Positions 22,149 through 32,535 of a stretch of 53,435 nucleotides of DNA are shown piece by piece (positions within the stretch are counted from its first letter, which is position 1; each line of letters begins with the position of its first letter). Under the pieces are notes generated by a model, which worked only from the letters and a program-made list of their open reading frames with translations, was not told the DNA's origin and ran no database searches. The DNA is taken from positions 317 to 53,751 of the forward strand of contig PFPL01000043.1 in NCBI GenBank assembly GCA_002793035.1, read 5' to 3'. Both the position numbers and the translations under genes were made by a program. Source of the stretch: Candidatus Magasanikbacteria bacterium CG_4_10_14_0_2_um_filter_33_14 (GTDB taxonomy: Bacteria; Patescibacteriota; Patescibacteriia; Magasanikbacterales; UBA922).

Positions 22149-23324
22149 TCAATAGCTGGCGACGAAAGCCGGCGTATCATCTTCTTTTGATTTTTTTTTG
22201 GATAAGCTTGCAATTTCTAGATTCAAAATGTCTACCATGTTTTTGAAAGTTTCATCAGTTCTATAGAAATGATCAACGGAGAGTTTGGCGAATTTTGGCA
22301 TGTCTTTTATTTTTTGTACTATTGCTCCATTTATTTTATCTAATCTAGATTGAAGGATTTCTATGATGTCATAATGTTCTTTATGGTTGGCTATTTTTAT
22401 AAAGGCCTCTAGTTGGATTTGTGCTTCATAAAGAAGTTGTAATTGTACTTCGTGTAGTCTCAATTTTTCTTTTGCTTCATGTTTTTCTTCTGTATATTTT
22501 GATTTTAGCTCTTTGAGACGTTTTTGTATTTCGTTATATGGGATTCCTTTGCTTTTGAGTTCATTTTCTAGTTCGTACATTTTTTCTTTTTCTTCTTTTT
22601 TACTTTCAAACATTTCTGTAGGTCTTTTAGTTTTTGTCCAAAGAGCAATAAGCTCTGTCAATTTTGGTCTATCACAAGTTAGTATTATTCTTGGTATTTT
22701 GTTTACTGCTGTTCTTTCAAAGTCTCCATCTTCATTTTCTCTTGGTATATATTTCAATTCAGATAGTTTTCCACTTCTCACTTGTTGCATCGTTTTTTGC
22801 AATTTTATGTACAGTTTTTCTCTCCTGGCAAAAGTAATATCTATTCCTAGACCTTGGGAACTGCCTTCGTCATCAGAATATTCTAGATAGAGATCTGTAG
22901 CCCGAAGTACATCATCACAAACATGAGTTGGACATAATTCATAATTGGAATTAGCAGTTAGCCAATTATTTTGATACATTTGCTCTAGTAGGATAGCTTC
23001 CATGATAGTAGACATGTCTCTCAACTTTTTTTGTTCTATTGTCGCTTCTTTATTTATGGCATTTTTTGCTCTTTCAAAACTATTAGTGTCTTCTGGTAAT
23101 ATGGGGAAACCAGGCTCGTCATCAATGATCAGTTTGCTTGCTTTCTTTTTTTCTACAGCAGAGTCTATAGCTTCTTCATCACTTAATTCTTCAGGGGCGT
23201 ATTCAGAGATACTAGTTAATCTTTCCTCATAGGCGTGGGGAAGGGCTTCATCTAAAAGATGACGAAAGTTTGTTTCACTTTCATGGAGTGTAGATTCGTC
23301 TAATTCGACATATTTTCGATTCAT
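22149..23324 (-). CDS. Orphan cytoplasmic protein, 391 residues
   Basis: The N-terminus is acidic and probably disordered (1-90). A central domain (about 105-235) contains ILLEQMYQNNWLTANSNYEL, LCPTHVCDDVLRATDLYLEY, GLGIDITFARREKLYIKL and VNKIPRIILTCDRPKLTELI. The alternation of strands with acidic residues resembles a nuclease-like alpha/beta fold, but this is only an impression. A long charged coiled coil follows (about 240-330). No named family is recognised. It is transcribed away from rpoB. Promoter TTACAT-17-TATAAT on the minus strand at 23351-23379. Confidence 0.65.
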   Translation of the reverse strand: MNRKYVELDESTLHESETNFRHLLDEALPHAYEERLTSISEYAPEELSDEEAIDSAVEKKKASKLIIDDEPGFPILPEDTNSFERAKNAINKEATIEQKKLRDMSTIMEAILLEQMYQNNWLTANSNYELCPTHVCDDVLRATDLYLEYSDDEGSSQGLGIDITFARREKLYIKLQKTMQQVRSGKLSELKYIPRENEDGDFERTAVNKIPRIILTCDRPKLTELIALWTKTKRPTEMFESKKEEKEKMYELENELKSKGIPYNEIQKRLKELKSKYTEEKHEAKEKLRLHEVQLQLLYEAQIQLEAFIKIANHKEHYDIIEILQSRLDKINGAIVQKIKDMPKFAKLSVDHFYRTDETFKNMVDILNLEIASLSKKKSKEDDTPAFVASY

Positions 23325-23350
23325 ATATTGTTGTTAGTAATAATGGTTTT

Positions 23351-23379
23351 ATTATATACTTTTTTGTTATATTATGTAA
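23351..23379 (-). promoter_or_regulatory. Promoter of the 391-residue gene
   Basis: On the minus strand TTACAT (23374-23379), 17-base spacer, TATAAT (23351-23356). Confidence 0.5.
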
Positions 23380-23412
23380 AATTAGCCATGTTTATAAACG
23401 TATAAGGGTTTA

Positions 23413-23515
23413 TGTGGATAAATCTGTGGTTAACTTACAGTACTTATTAAAGTGATTTTATAAATTTGGCTAAAATAAGCTAATAAATAGCTTTCTTGAC
23501 AAATAGTTATCCACC
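23413..23515. promoter_or_regulatory. Cluster of three DnaA-box-like 9-mers upstream of rpoB
   Basis: TGTGGATAA (23413-23421, perfect on the minus strand), TGTGGTTAA (23425-23433, one mismatch) and TTATCCACC (23507-23515, one mismatch) lie in AT-rich DNA. They could be a DnaA-responsive control region for rpoBC or part of an origin. dnaA and dnaN are not in the window. Confidence 0.35.
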
Positions 23516-23526
23516 TGTTCTCCTGG

Positions 23527-23555
23527 TTGACAAAATGCGATTTTTCATGTATTCT
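23527..23555 (+). promoter_or_regulatory. rpoBC promoter
   Basis: TTGACA (23527-23532), 17-base spacer, TATTCT (23550-23555). A second possible start is the extended -10 TGGTATTAT (23616-23624). The leader would be about 300-360 nt long. Confidence 0.65.
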
Positions 23556-23671
23556 AAACATGCTAACAGAAACGTCTTGAATTTGCGCAAAATTCTCTAT
23601 ATTTAGCCCAAATTCTGGTATTATCGCCCCTATATTAGCGACTAAGCAGGGGACGGACTATCGGAGATCAC

Positions 23672-23698
23672 ATGGCTCAATTTTTTTGCCACAAATAA
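23672..23698 (+). CDS. Possible 8-residue leader ORF in the rpoBC leader
   Basis: MAQFFCHK with GGAG five to eight bases before the ATG. It precedes a terminator-like hairpin, as leader ORFs do, but residue content gives no clear regulatory logic. Confidence 0.25.
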   Translation: MAQFFCHK

Positions 23699-23708
23699 AT
23701 GAAAGAAG

Positions 23709-23737
23709 AATCCTTTTCTACAAAGAGGAATTTTTTT
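23709..23737 (+). terminator. Attenuator-like hairpin in the rpoBC leader
   Basis: AATCCTTT and AAAGAGGAATT pair imperfectly (one bulge) over a short loop, followed by seven T residues, about 185 bases before rpoB. The rest of the leader to 23919 is AT-rich without further features. Confidence 0.4.
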
Positions 23738-23919
23738 GTTGTTTGTAAGAAGTTTATTTATTGATTTTATCAATCAACATGCTTGATTGTTTAAATTAGT
23801 TAATAATAAATTACATATAAAGATTAATATTCGCTGGTTTTAGATTAAAGAATGATCTCATCTTTAAACTAAAGTCAATGATTTCAATCATAATAAGTAA
23901 TAAACATAAATAAATATTT

Positions 23920-26900
23920 ATGGCTCCACTATACAGACGTCAACCACTTAAGACCAAAGAACGTCAGTTCTTTACATCACTTCGCGATGCCGTTGAAGCA
24001 CCAGATTTGATAGAGATTCAAAAATCTTCTTATAGTTGGTTTTTTGAAGAAGGTCTTCGTGAACTTTTTGATGAACTTTCTCCTATTACTGATTTCACTG
24101 GTCGTGACTTGGAAATTTATTTTGAAGATTATTATATTGATGAACCAAAATTTGACCAAGTTACTTGTATCAAGAAAAATATTACTTTTGAAGCACCTCT
24201 TCGTGTCAATGTTCGTCTTGCAAACAAACGTACTAATAAGACTGAAAAACAAGAAATTTATTTGGGTGACATGCCACTCATGACTGATCGTGGTACTTTT
24301 ATCGTCAATGGTATTGAAAGAGTAGTCGTTACTCAGCTTATTCGTAGTGCTGGTGCTTTTTTCACTGCTGAACTTAGTCGCGGTCGTCGTTTTTATGGTG
24401 CTAAAATCATTCCAAATCGTGGAGCTTGGATTGAAATTGAAACTGATCAAAACAATGTCCTTTGGATAAAAGTTGATCGTAAACGTAAAGTAGCTGCTAC
24501 TTCTCTTTTGCGTGCTTTTGGTTACTCAACAGATGAACAAATCAAAGAATTATTTACTGACGTCAATACTCATCCTAATATTGACTATATTGAAAATACA
24601 TTGAAAAAAGATGCTGCAACAAATGAAGACGAAGGTCTTATCGAAGTGTATCGTCGTATTCGTCCAGGTGATTTGGCTACTTCTGACAATGCTAAGAGTC
24701 TTATCCATGCGATGTTTTTCAACTTCGATCGTTATGATCTTGGTAAAGTTGGTGTCTACAAATTCGATATCAAATTTGATTTGAATTTGAAAAAAGAAGA
24801 TTACGATGACAAAGAACAACGTGTTTTATCTCCTGAAAAATTGCTAACAGTTTTACGTGAAATTATTCGTCTAAATGTGACTCAAGAAGAAGCTGATGAT
24901 ATCGATCATTTGGGAAATCGTCGTGTTCGTGGTGTAGGTGAACTTGTTCAAAATCGTTTCCGCATTGGTCTTGCTCGTATGGAGCGTATCATTCGTGATC
25001 GTATGAGTACTATGGATTTGGATACTATTGTACCAAACAAACTTATCAATGCTCGTCCTGTGATTTCTGTTATTCGTGAATTTTTCATGAGTTCACAGCT
25101 TTCACAATTCATGGATCAAATCAATCCTCTAGCTGAACTAGAACACAAACGTCGTATTTCAGCCTTGGGACCTGGTGGTCTTTCTCGTGATAGAGCAGGA
25201 TTCGAAGTTCGTGATGTACATAGAACTCATTATGGTCGTATTTGTCCAATTGCTACTCCTGAAGGACCAAATATCGGTTTAGTTGGACATTTGTCTACTT
25301 TTGCAAAAATTAACAAATTTGGTTTCTTGGAAACTCCTTACAAAAAAGTAATTAGTGTTGTAAAAAATGAAGCTGCTTTTACTGAAGGTGAGATTTCTAA
25401 AATGGATGTCAAAGGTATTGTCAAAGTTGGTGACAAAATCACTGCCGATATTGCCAAAAAATTAGAAAAAGAAAAAAATATTACAGAAGTACAAGTAAAA
25501 CCTCATGTTTCTAGTGAAGTTGTTTATTTGAATTCTTTCCAAGAAGAAAGAACTATCACAGCTAGTGCTACTACTCCAATTGATGAACATGGTTACTTTA
25601 CTGAAGAAAGAACTTCTGCTCGTGTAAATGGTGAACCTCAACTTATTGAATCTGATAATATAAATTATATAGACGTAGCTTCTAATCAAATTTTGTCAGT
25701 AGCTACAAGTATGATTCCTTTCTTGGAACATGATGATGCGACTCGTGCTTTGATGGGTACAAACATGCAACGTCAGGCTGTCCCTTGTATTAAACCGGAA
25801 CCTCCTCTTGTTGGTACTGGAATTGAACGTATTGCTGCTTTAAATAGTGGTTATGTATTTCGTGCACCTGCCAATGGTGAAGTCACTTATGTCGATGGTA
25901 GTAAAATTGAATTTACAGATACAAAAGGTAAAATCACTACTTATACTTTATCAAAATATACTAGATCAAATGCTTCAAGTAGTATCAACCAACGTCCAAC
26001 TGTAACTGTCGGACAAAAATTGAAAAAAGGTGATCCTATGAGTGATGGTCCATCTATCAAAGATGCAGAATTGTCACTTGGTCAAAACGTACTTGTAGCT
26101 TACATGGTTTGGGAAGGTTTCAACTATGAAGATGCTATTATCGTTTCTGAAAGATTGGTAAAAGATGATAGATATACTTCTATTCATATCGAAGATTACA
26201 CAATAAATGTTCGTGAAACTAAGCTTGGTGAAGAAGTGATTACTTCTGATATCCCAAATGTTAGTGAAGAAAAATTACGCCATCTAGATTCAGAAGGTAT
26301 TGTTCGTATTGGTGCAGAAGTTCGTTCTGGTGACATCCTTGTTGGTAAGATTACTCCAAAAGGTGAAACTGAACTTACTCCAGAAGAAAGATTGCTTCGT
26401 GCAATATTCGGTGAAAAAGCTCGTGATGTACGTGATTCTTCACTTTATCTAGAACATGGTGAACAAGGAAAAGTAATTGATGTCAAAGTATTTTCAACAG
26501 AACAAGGTGACAAACTTCAACCTGGTGTTATCAAGCAAGTTCAAGTGACTGTCGCTGACATGAGAAAAATTCAAGTTGGTGATAAAATGGCTGGTCGTCA
26601 TGGTAACAAAGGTGTTATCTCACGTGTCGTGCCTGCTTCGGACATGCCATTCCTAGAAGATGGAACTCCTGTTGATATTATATTGTCTCCACTTGGTGTC
26701 GTGTCTCGTATGAACTTAGGACAATTGCTAGAGACTCATCTTGGTTTAGCTGTAAACGCTCTTGGTTACAAAGCTGCCACACCAGTACTCAATGGTATTA
26801 CTGAATTACAAATTGAAGAAGAATTAATAAAAGCGGGTTTCCCAATTGACGGACAACTCCAACTTTATGATGGACGTACAGGTGAAGCTTATGACAATAA

Positions 26901-27366
26901 GACAACTGTTGGTTACAACTATATGTTGAAATTGAATCACATGGTGGAAGATAAAATCCATCAACGTTCTATCGGTCCATACAGTCTTATCACTCAACAA
27001 CCTTTGGGAGGTAAAGCTCAGTTTGGTGGACAACGTTTCGGAGAAATGGAAGTCTGGGCATTACAAGCTTATGGCGCTGCTTATAGTTTGCAAGAAATTT
27101 TGACTATCAAGTCTGATGATGTGCCAGGTAGATCAAAAGCTTATGAAGCTATAATAAAGGGTGAACCTATTACTAAAGTCAATTTACCAGAGTCTTTCAA
27201 TGTTCTTGTAAGAGAAATGAAAGGTTTGGGACTTGACGTAGAGTTATTGAAGAAAAATGATGCTGACGAATATATAGAAGTGGAAGAAGCTCAAAAACAA
27301 GAAAAAGAAAAAAAGTTTTCTGAAATAAATAAAGATATGATTGGAAAAGAAGTTGCTGAAGAATAA
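23920..27366 (+). CDS. rpoB: DNA-directed RNA polymerase subunit beta
   Basis: 1,148 residues, the compact size usual for bacteria lacking large lineage-specific insertions. The beta subunit forms half of the polymerase active-site cleft. GGLSRDRAGFEVRDVHRTHY and CPIATPEGPNIGLVGHLSTF mark the rifampicin and fork region. NVLVAYMVWEGFNYEDAIIV and GDKMAGRHGNKGVISRV (about 886-902) are the catalytic-core blocks, and GQRFGEMEVWALQAYGA is the C-terminal clamp region. The start has no Shine-Dalgarno sequence. rpoC follows after 46 bases; rplJ/rplL are not adjacent, so the leader here drives rpoBC alone. Confidence 0.98.
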   Translation: MAPLYRRQPLKTKERQFFTSLRDAVEAPDLIEIQKSSYSWFFEEGLRELFDELSPITDFTGRDLEIYFEDYYIDEPKFDQVTCIKKNITFEAPLRVNVRLANKRTNKTEKQEIYLGDMPLMTDRGTFIVNGIERVVVTQLIRSAGAFFTAELSRGRRFYGAKIIPNRGAWIEIETDQNNVLWIKVDRKRKVAATSLLRAFGYSTDEQIKELFTDVNTHPNIDYIENTLKKDAATNEDEGLIEVYRRIRPGDLATSDNAKSLIHAMFFNFDRYDLGKVGVYKFDIKFDLNLKKEDYDDKEQRVLSPEKLLTVLREIIRLNVTQEEADDIDHLGNRRVRGVGELVQNRFRIGLARMERIIRDRMSTMDLDTIVPNKLINARPVISVIREFFMSSQLSQFMDQINPLAELEHKRRISALGPGGLSRDRAGFEVRDVHRTHYGRICPIATPEGPNIGLVGHLSTFAKINKFGFLETPYKKVISVVKNEAAFTEGEISKMDVKGIVKVGDKITADIAKKLEKEKNITEVQVKPHVSSEVVYLNSFQEERTITASATTPIDEHGYFTEERTSARVNGEPQLIESDNINYIDVASNQILSVATSMIPFLEHDDATRALMGTNMQRQAVPCIKPEPPLVGTGIERIAALNSGYVFRAPANGEVTYVDGSKIEFTDTKGKITTYTLSKYTRSNASSSINQRPTVTVGQKLKKGDPMSDGPSIKDAELSLGQNVLVAYMVWEGFNYEDAIIVSERLVKDDRYTSIHIEDYTINVRETKLGEEVITSDIPNVSEEKLRHLDSEGIVRIGAEVRSGDILVGKITPKGETELTPEERLLRAIFGEKARDVRDSSLYLEHGEQGKVIDVKVFSTEQGDKLQPGVIKQVQVTVADMRKIQVGDKMAGRHGNKGVISRVVPASDMPFLEDGTPVDIILSPLGVVSRMNLGQLLETHLGLAVNALGYKAATPVLNGITELQIEEELIKAGFPIDGQLQLYDGRTGEAYDNKTTVGYNYMLKLNHMVEDKIHQRSIGPYSLITQQPLGGKAQFGGQRFGEMEVWALQAYGAAYSLQEILTIKSDDVPGRSKAYEAIIKGEPITKVNLPESFNVLVREMKGLGLDVELLKKNDADEYIEVEEAQKQEKEKKFSEINKDMIGKEVAEE

Positions 27367-27412
27367 TAAAATTTTAAATCAATTATCTAAACTCTAAAAT
27401 AATAAAAATCTT

Positions 27413-30400
27413 ATGTCACGCGATACTTTTCACTCCATGAACTTCGACGCTCTACGTCTGAAGGTCGCTTCTCCAGAAACTATTCGTAAGTGGTCTTACG
27501 GTGAAGTTTATAAACCAGAAACAATTAATTATCGTACACAAAAACCTGAAAAAGGTGGTCTCTTTGCTGAAGAAATTTTTGGACCTACCAAAGATTGGGA
27601 ATGTTATTGTGGAAAATATAAAAAAATTCGTTACAAAGGGATTGTCTGTGACAAATGTGGCGTAGAAGTGACTCACTCCCTTGTACGTCGTGAACGTATG
27701 GGGCATATTGAACTTGCTACACCTGTATCACATATTTGGTTTTTACGTACTATTCCTTCACGTGTAGGTTTGGTTCTTGATTTGTCTATTCAAGCTTTGG
27801 AAAAAATAATTTATTTTGCTTCTTTTATCATTACTCATGTCGATGAAAACGAAAAGAAAATTGTGGCTGATGCTCTAAAAAAAGAATACAAAGTTAAGAA
27901 AAAAGAAATTGAAGCTGACTTCAATAAAAAATCTGCTGGTGTAGAAAAAAGTGCATTGAAAGATTTGGAATCAGAACGTGATAGAAAGATGGCTAGTCTT
28001 GAAGAAGATTTCAAAGATGCTGAAGATGAATTGAAGGATATTGAAATGCTTAATATTATTTCTGAAGCACGTTATCAAAACTTGTCATTACGTTATGGTC
28101 ATTTGTTTGAATCTGGTATTGGAGCTGGAGCTATTCGTGGACTACTCGAAAGACTTGATTTACCAGAAACTATTGTTCGTCTTGAAACTGAATTAAAGAA
28201 AAGTAAAGGTGCCAAACGTGAACGTCTAATGCGTCGTATCAAATTACTCAAGAGTCTTCATAAAAATGATATTCGTCCAGAATGGATGATTATGACCAAT
28301 ATTCCTGTGATTCCACCAGACTTGCGTCCGATGGTTGCACTAGATGGTGGTCGTTTTGCTACTTCTGATTTGAATGATCTTTATCGTCGTGTAATTAACA
28401 GAAACAATCGTCTTCGTCGTTTGCTTGATTTGAATGCTCCTGAAGTTATCTGTCGTAATGAAAAACGCATGTTACAAGAAGCTGTTGACGCTCTTATCGA
28501 CAACAATGCTCGTGCTACCAAGACTGTCCGTGCTTCAACCGGACAAAAACGTCAACTTCGTTCTCTAGCTGATATCTTAAAAGGTAAACAAGGTCGTTTC
28601 CGTCAAAATTTGCTTGGTAAACGTGTCGACTACTCTGGTCGTTCCGTTATTGTCGTTGGACCAAATTTGAAAATTAGTGAATGTGGTTTGCCAAAAATGA
28701 TTGCTCTAGAACTTTTCAAACCATTTATAATGTCAGAAATAATAAAGCGTGAATTGGCTCACAATGTTCGTAGTGCTTCTAGATTTATTGAAAGTAATGC
28801 TTCTGAAGTTTGGGATATTTTGGAAGAACTTACCAAAACTACTCGTGTACTTTTGAATCGTGCTCCTACTTTGCATAGACTTGGTATTCAAGCTTTCCGC
28901 CCAACTTTGGTTGAGGGTAAAGCAATTAGACTTCATCCTCTTGTTTGTGCGGCTTTCAATGCCGATTTCGATGGTGATCAAATGGCTGTTCATTTGCCAT
29001 TGTCAGAACAAGCAAAATGGGAAGCTGAAAATTTGATGGCTTCAGAAAAGAATTTGCTTAAACCTGCTACAGGTGCACCAGTTATCACTCCTCAACAAGA
29101 TATTGCTCTTGGTTCTTATTATTTGACTAAACTGGATAATGAAAATGTTGATGAAAAATCTATTAAGACTTTTTCAAGTATTACTGAAGCCAGATATGCT
29201 TATAAGACAAGAGTTATTGGATTACGTGAAACTATCAAAGTAAGATTTGATAATCTGGATAAATTTGAAGTAGGAACTAATAAATTTATTGAAACAAGTT
29301 TTGGTCGTATTCTTTTCAATGAAATTTTGCCTGATAAAATTACTTATCATAATCAAACTGTAACTAAAAAAGATTTGAGTAATATCATTCAATTTCTTCT
29401 TGAATTTTATGGTCAAGAAATCACTGCTGAACATTTAGACAAGATTAAAAATCTTGGTTATAAATATGCTACCAAATCTGGTTATTCACTTGGTAAAGGT
29501 GACTTCCCATCTATCCCTGGTAAAAAAGAATTATTGCTTGAGGCTGACAAAAAAGTTTTGTTGGTAGAAGAACAATATGCTGAAGGTCTCCTTACTGATT
29601 CAGAACGTCATGGAAAAGTCTTGGAAATCTGGACAGAAACCAAAGATAAATTGGTAGGTATGGGACGCGACGTTATGGATCAAGACAAATCAGTATTTGC
29701 TATGATTGACTCTGGTGCTCGTGGTAGTTGGGGACAACTTGGACAAGTTATTTCTATGAAAGGTCTTGTGGCTTCTCCATCTGGTGATGTTATTGAACTT
29801 CCTGTGAAAGGAAACTTTAAAGAAGGTTTCGGAGTACTTGAATTTTTCATCTCATCTCATGGTACTCGTAAAGGTCTGTCAGATATGGCGCTTCGTACTG
29901 CTAATGCTGGATATCTTACTCGTCGTTTAGTAGATGTTGCTCAAGAAGTTGTTGTCAAAGAAGAAGATTGTGGAGATACTGATGGTGAATTGTTTACTTT
30001 GGAACAATCCAAACAAATGGGTGAAAAATTATCAGAACGTGTTCTTGGTCGTTATGTTTTGGCTGATGTCAAACATGGTAAAAAAGTAATTATCAAAGCT
30101 GGTGAAGTGGTGACAGCTGAGATTGCTCGTGTTATTGAAAAAGAAGAGGTTGATAATATGCATGTACGCTCAGTTTTACAATGTAAATTAGCAAAAGGCG
30201 TTTGTACAAAGTGTTATGGTTTTGACTTGAGTAATCGTATGCCTGTAAAAACAGGTACTGCTGTTGGTGTTATTGCTGCTCAGTCTATTGGTGAACCGGG
30301 TACTCAGCTTACTATGCGTACATTCCATTTGGGGGGTGTCGCTGGTGGTGGAGATATTACTCAAGGTTTGCCTCGTGTAGAAGAACTTTTCGAAGCTCGT

Positions 30401-31351
30401 AATCCAAAGCGTAAAGCTGTACTAGCCGAAGTTGCTGGTAAGATTGAGATAGAAGATGCTGATGGTAAAATAATAACAAGTCCAACTGGTCGTAAGATTT
30501 TTGAAGGACGTCGTGGTCAAAAAATTGTTAAGGTTCATCATGAAGGTAGTGAAGAAGTCGTCTATGAAATTAGTAAAGAAGACGATGTAAAAATTGCTGA
30601 AGGACAAAAAGTTAAAAAAGGTGACAAAATACTTGTTCGTGGAGGTAGTGGCGAGATTATAAAAGCTACGAATCCAGGAGTCGTCAGATTTGATGGTGAA
30701 AAGATGATTTTGACTTATGATGGTAAGACTACTAAAGAATATGTCATCCCTCTTGGTTATAAACTTTGGGTAAATGATGGTGATGATGTAGAAAAAGGTG
30801 ACCAACTTACAGAAGGTGCTCTTGATCTAAAAGAACTCTTTGAGTTAAAAGGTCAGGATGCTGTGAAGAGATATGTGCTTGCTGAAATTCAAGAAATCTA
30901 TGCATCACAAGGTCAAAGATTGAATGACAAACATATTGAAATCATCATCAAACAAATGTTTAGTCGTGTCTTCATCGAAGATCCAGGTGAAACAGATTTG
31001 CTTCCTGGTGAAATCGTCGAAAGATCACAACTTATCTTGGCTAATAGACAAGCTAAGAAAGATGGTGTCAAAGAAGCCAAAGGACGTGTTATGCTTATGG
31101 GTATCAGTAAGATTTCTCTTACAACTCAAAGTTTCTTGTCATCTGCTTCTTTTCAAGAAACATCTCGTGTTCTTGTTTCAGCTGCTATCACAGGTAAAAT
31201 AGACTATCTAGAAGGTCTAAAAGAAAATGTGATTATTGGTCGTCTTATTTCTGCTGGTACTGGTGTATCTGGTATTCCAGAGTTGGATGAAAAGCATGCT
31301 GCTGAGGCTGTGGTTGAGACCGAAGTCGAAGAAGTGGCTGTTGTTGAATAA
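27413..31351 (+). CDS. rpoC: DNA-directed RNA polymerase subunit beta'
   Basis: 1,312 residues. The N-terminal zinc finger is [20 protein letters not shown] (about 63-82). The catalytic magnesium loop [12 protein letters not shown] begins near residue 516 with the three Asp residues at 518, 520 and 522. The second zinc site uses the Cys in EEDCGDTDG and the VCTKCYG region. A charged coiled-coil insertion occupies about 150-215. [20 protein letters not shown] is the bridge-helix/trigger-loop neighbourhood. It is cotranscribed with rpoB and ends at a strong terminator. Confidence 0.98.
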   Translation: MSRDTFHSMNFDALRLKVASPETIRKWSYGEVYKPETINYRTQKPEKGGLFAEEIFGPTKDWECYCGKYKKIRYKGIVCDKCGVEVTHSLVRRERMGHIELATPVSHIWFLRTIPSRVGLVLDLSIQALEKIIYFASFIITHVDENEKKIVADALKKEYKVKKKEIEADFNKKSAGVEKSALKDLESERDRKMASLEEDFKDAEDELKDIEMLNIISEARYQNLSLRYGHLFESGIGAGAIRGLLERLDLPETIVRLETELKKSKGAKRERLMRRIKLLKSLHKNDIRPEWMIMTNIPVIPPDLRPMVALDGGRFATSDLNDLYRRVINRNNRLRRLLDLNAPEVICRNEKRMLQEAVDALIDNNARATKTVRASTGQKRQLRSLADILKGKQGRFRQNLLGKRVDYSGRSVIVVGPNLKISECGLPKMIALELFKPFIMSEIIKRELAHNVRSASRFIESNASEVWDILEELTKTTRVLLNRAPTLHRLGIQAFRPTLVEGKAIRLHPLVCAAFNADFDGDQMAVHLPLSEQAKWEAENLMASEKNLLKPATGAPVITPQQDIALGSYYLTKLDNENVDEKSIKTFSSITEARYAYKTRVIGLRETIKVRFDNLDKFEVGTNKFIETSFGRILFNEILPDKITYHNQTVTKKDLSNIIQFLLEFYGQEITAEHLDKIKNLGYKYATKSGYSLGKGDFPSIPGKKELLLEADKKVLLVEEQYAEGLLTDSERHGKVLEIWTETKDKLVGMGRDVMDQDKSVFAMIDSGARGSWGQLGQVISMKGLVASPSGDVIELPVKGNFKEGFGVLEFFISSHGTRKGLSDMALRTANAGYLTRRLVDVAQEVVVKEEDCGDTDGELFTLEQSKQMGEKLSERVLGRYVLADVKHGKKVIIKAGEVVTAEIARVIEKEEVDNMHVRSVLQCKLAKGVCTKCYGFDLSNRMPVKTGTAVGVIAAQSIGEPGTQLTMRTFHLGGVAGGGDITQGLPRVEELFEARNPKRKAVLAEVAGKIEIEDADGKIITSPTGRKIFEGRRGQKIVKVHHEGSEEVVYEISKEDDVKIAEGQKVKKGDKILVRGGSGEIIKATNPGVVRFDGEKMILTYDGKTTKEYVIPLGYKLWVNDGDDVEKGDQLTEGALDLKELFELKGQDAVKRYVLAEIQEIYASQGQRLNDKHIEIIIKQMFSRVFIEDPGETDLLPGEIVERSQLILANRQAKKDGVKEAKGRVMLMGISKISLTTQSFLSSASFQETSRVLVSAAITGKIDYLEGLKENVIIGRLISAGTGVSGIPELDEKHAAEAVVETEVEEVAVVE

Positions 31352-31368
31352 TAGTTATTGAAAATTAA

Positions 31369-31399
31369 AGACTCCTCGTGAAAGCGGGGAGTTTTTTTT
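31369..31399 (+). terminator. rpoBC terminator
   Basis: ACTCCTCG pairs with CGGGGAGT (one T-G) over a 6-base loop, followed by a run of eight T residues. Confidence 0.85.
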
Positions 31400-31505
31400 A
31401 GCAGAATAAGCAAATTAAGCAGAATAGGCAGAATAAGTAATCTTATAAACTTTTAACTTCCTTGTTCGCCTTGGGTGGAATAGACTTTAAGAACTTCGTT
31501 TATCC

Positions 31506-31534
31506 TTGATTTTCTCTCTAAAATATGCTAAATT
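31506..31534 (+). promoter_or_regulatory. Promoter of the interrupted membrane-protein gene
   Basis: TTGATT (31506-31511), 17-base spacer, TAAATT (31529-31534), with an overlapping alternative TATACT at 31534. Confidence 0.4.
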
Positions 31535-31571
31535 ATACTTAATTGAACATAAATTTTAAAGTTTAAGAAAT

Positions 31572-32180
31572 ATGAGGAATAATTTGTTTTCTTTTTTTAC
31601 AAGATTGTATTTGTTAATGATGCCGGCTCTTTTTGTTGCCGTATTCGTTTATTTTAAAGTATATTATAGTGAAAATTGGTTTATGAGTTCTCAAATGACG
31701 AACTTTGTGGTTGCTGTAATAGCTGTTTTTTTCCCAGTTTTTTTAGTTAGATTTTCACCAAAATTTAAAAAATTAAAAGAGATTAAAGTTTTACCAGTAG
31801 TTAAATATACTTTTTTGTTTTGTGTAATATTGTTTGATATAGTAGCTTTTTCTTATGCATTTTTGATTTATGAATCAGGTAGAACAGATGTTTTTGCAAG
31901 TTTTGATTTTTTAAAAGAAAAGGGTAGACTAATAGAAAGTATTGATAATAATTTTAAAATTTACGAGAACAAATATAGAGGTTTTGTTATGAAGTATCCA
32001 AATAATTGGAGTTATACAAATGGCGAAAAAAATAAAATTGTGGAATTTTTGGCACCTCTTAGTTCTACATCTGATGATTTCAGAGAAAACTTATTACTTA
32101 ATCTTACTAAATCTGCTATAAATTTGGAACAACTTGAAAAAGAAGTTAATAATGCCATTGAGAAGGCCTCTATTGTGTGA
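31572..32180 (+). CDS. Membrane protein, N-terminal part (gene interrupted by TGA)
   Basis: 202 residues to a TGA at 32178-32180. Three hydrophobic segments (about 12-31, 41-60 and 76-97) anchor it. A soluble domain starts with YRGFVMKYPNNWSY, the pattern that opens PsbP-like lipoprotein domains. The same frame continues for 75 codons after the TGA and completes that domain, so the stop interrupts a single gene. Homology of the continuation is judged by pattern only. Confidence 0.65.
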   Translation: MRNNLFSFFTRLYLLMMPALFVAVFVYFKVYYSENWFMSSQMTNFVVAVIAVFFPVFLVRFSPKFKKLKEIKVLPVVKYTFLFCVILFDIVAFSYAFLIYESGRTDVFASFDFLKEKGRLIESIDNNFKIYENKYRGFVMKYPNNWSYTNGEKNKIVEFLAPLSSTSDDFRENLLLNLTKSAINLEQLEKEVNNAIEKASIV

Positions 32181-32408
32181 GTGAAAGTAGAATCGTCTGA
32201 AGATTTTATTGTAAATAACAAAACATGGAAAAAAATTATCGTGACAGGAAAAAACTTTCAAGATGATTCTCTAGTAAAAATCGCTTATTTTTATTATGTA
32301 GATGAAAAGAATCATAAGGATTATATTTTTACCTATATTGGTCATGATCCTGATTTTGAAAAATATATGTTTCAGATAGAGGACACAATTAAATCTTTTA
32401 TTTTTTAA
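32181..32408 (+). CDS. In-frame continuation of the interrupted membrane protein
   Basis: 75 codons after the TGA, beginning with GTG. SSEDFIVNNKTWKKIIVTGK and IFTYIGHDPDFEKYMFQIED followed by TIKSFIF match the second half of a PsbP-like domain, ending in the usual final helix. It has no plausible ribosome-binding site, so it is more likely expressed by readthrough, or not at all, than as its own gene. A nonsense mutation or a base-call error are the simplest explanations. Confidence 0.5.
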   Translation: MKVESSEDFIVNNKTWKKIIVTGKNFQDDSLVKIAYFYYVDEKNHKDYIFTYIGHDPDFEKYMFQIEDTIKSFIF

Positions 32409-32449
32409 GTAATGCAATAAAAAAGTATGTCCGGACACTCAAAATGGCA

Positions 32450-32483
32450 CCCCGCAGAACTTCCTTTCAGTCAGTTTGCGGGG
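32450..32483. repeat. GC-rich hairpin upstream of yebC
   Basis: CCCCGCA pairs with TGCGGGG over a 20-base loop, in the leader of the YebC gene. It has no T run. It may be a repeated palindrome or a leader structure. Confidence 0.45.
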
Positions 32484-32535
32484 CAAGCGTGGTAGTTTGG
32501 ACGTAATTAATTTATTTAACGTAATTTGTAATTTT

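Noticed and set aside
23413-23515. Chromosomal replication origin
   Set aside because: Three DnaA-like boxes are too few, and dnaA, dnaN, rpmH or other origin-linked genes are not in the window.
32178-32180. Genome-wide TGA recoding (glycine code of some CPR lineages)
   Set aside because: Several genes here end in TGA at sensible positions (10639, 12684, 18013, 45761) and no other long gene contains an in-frame TGA, so reassignment is unlikely.
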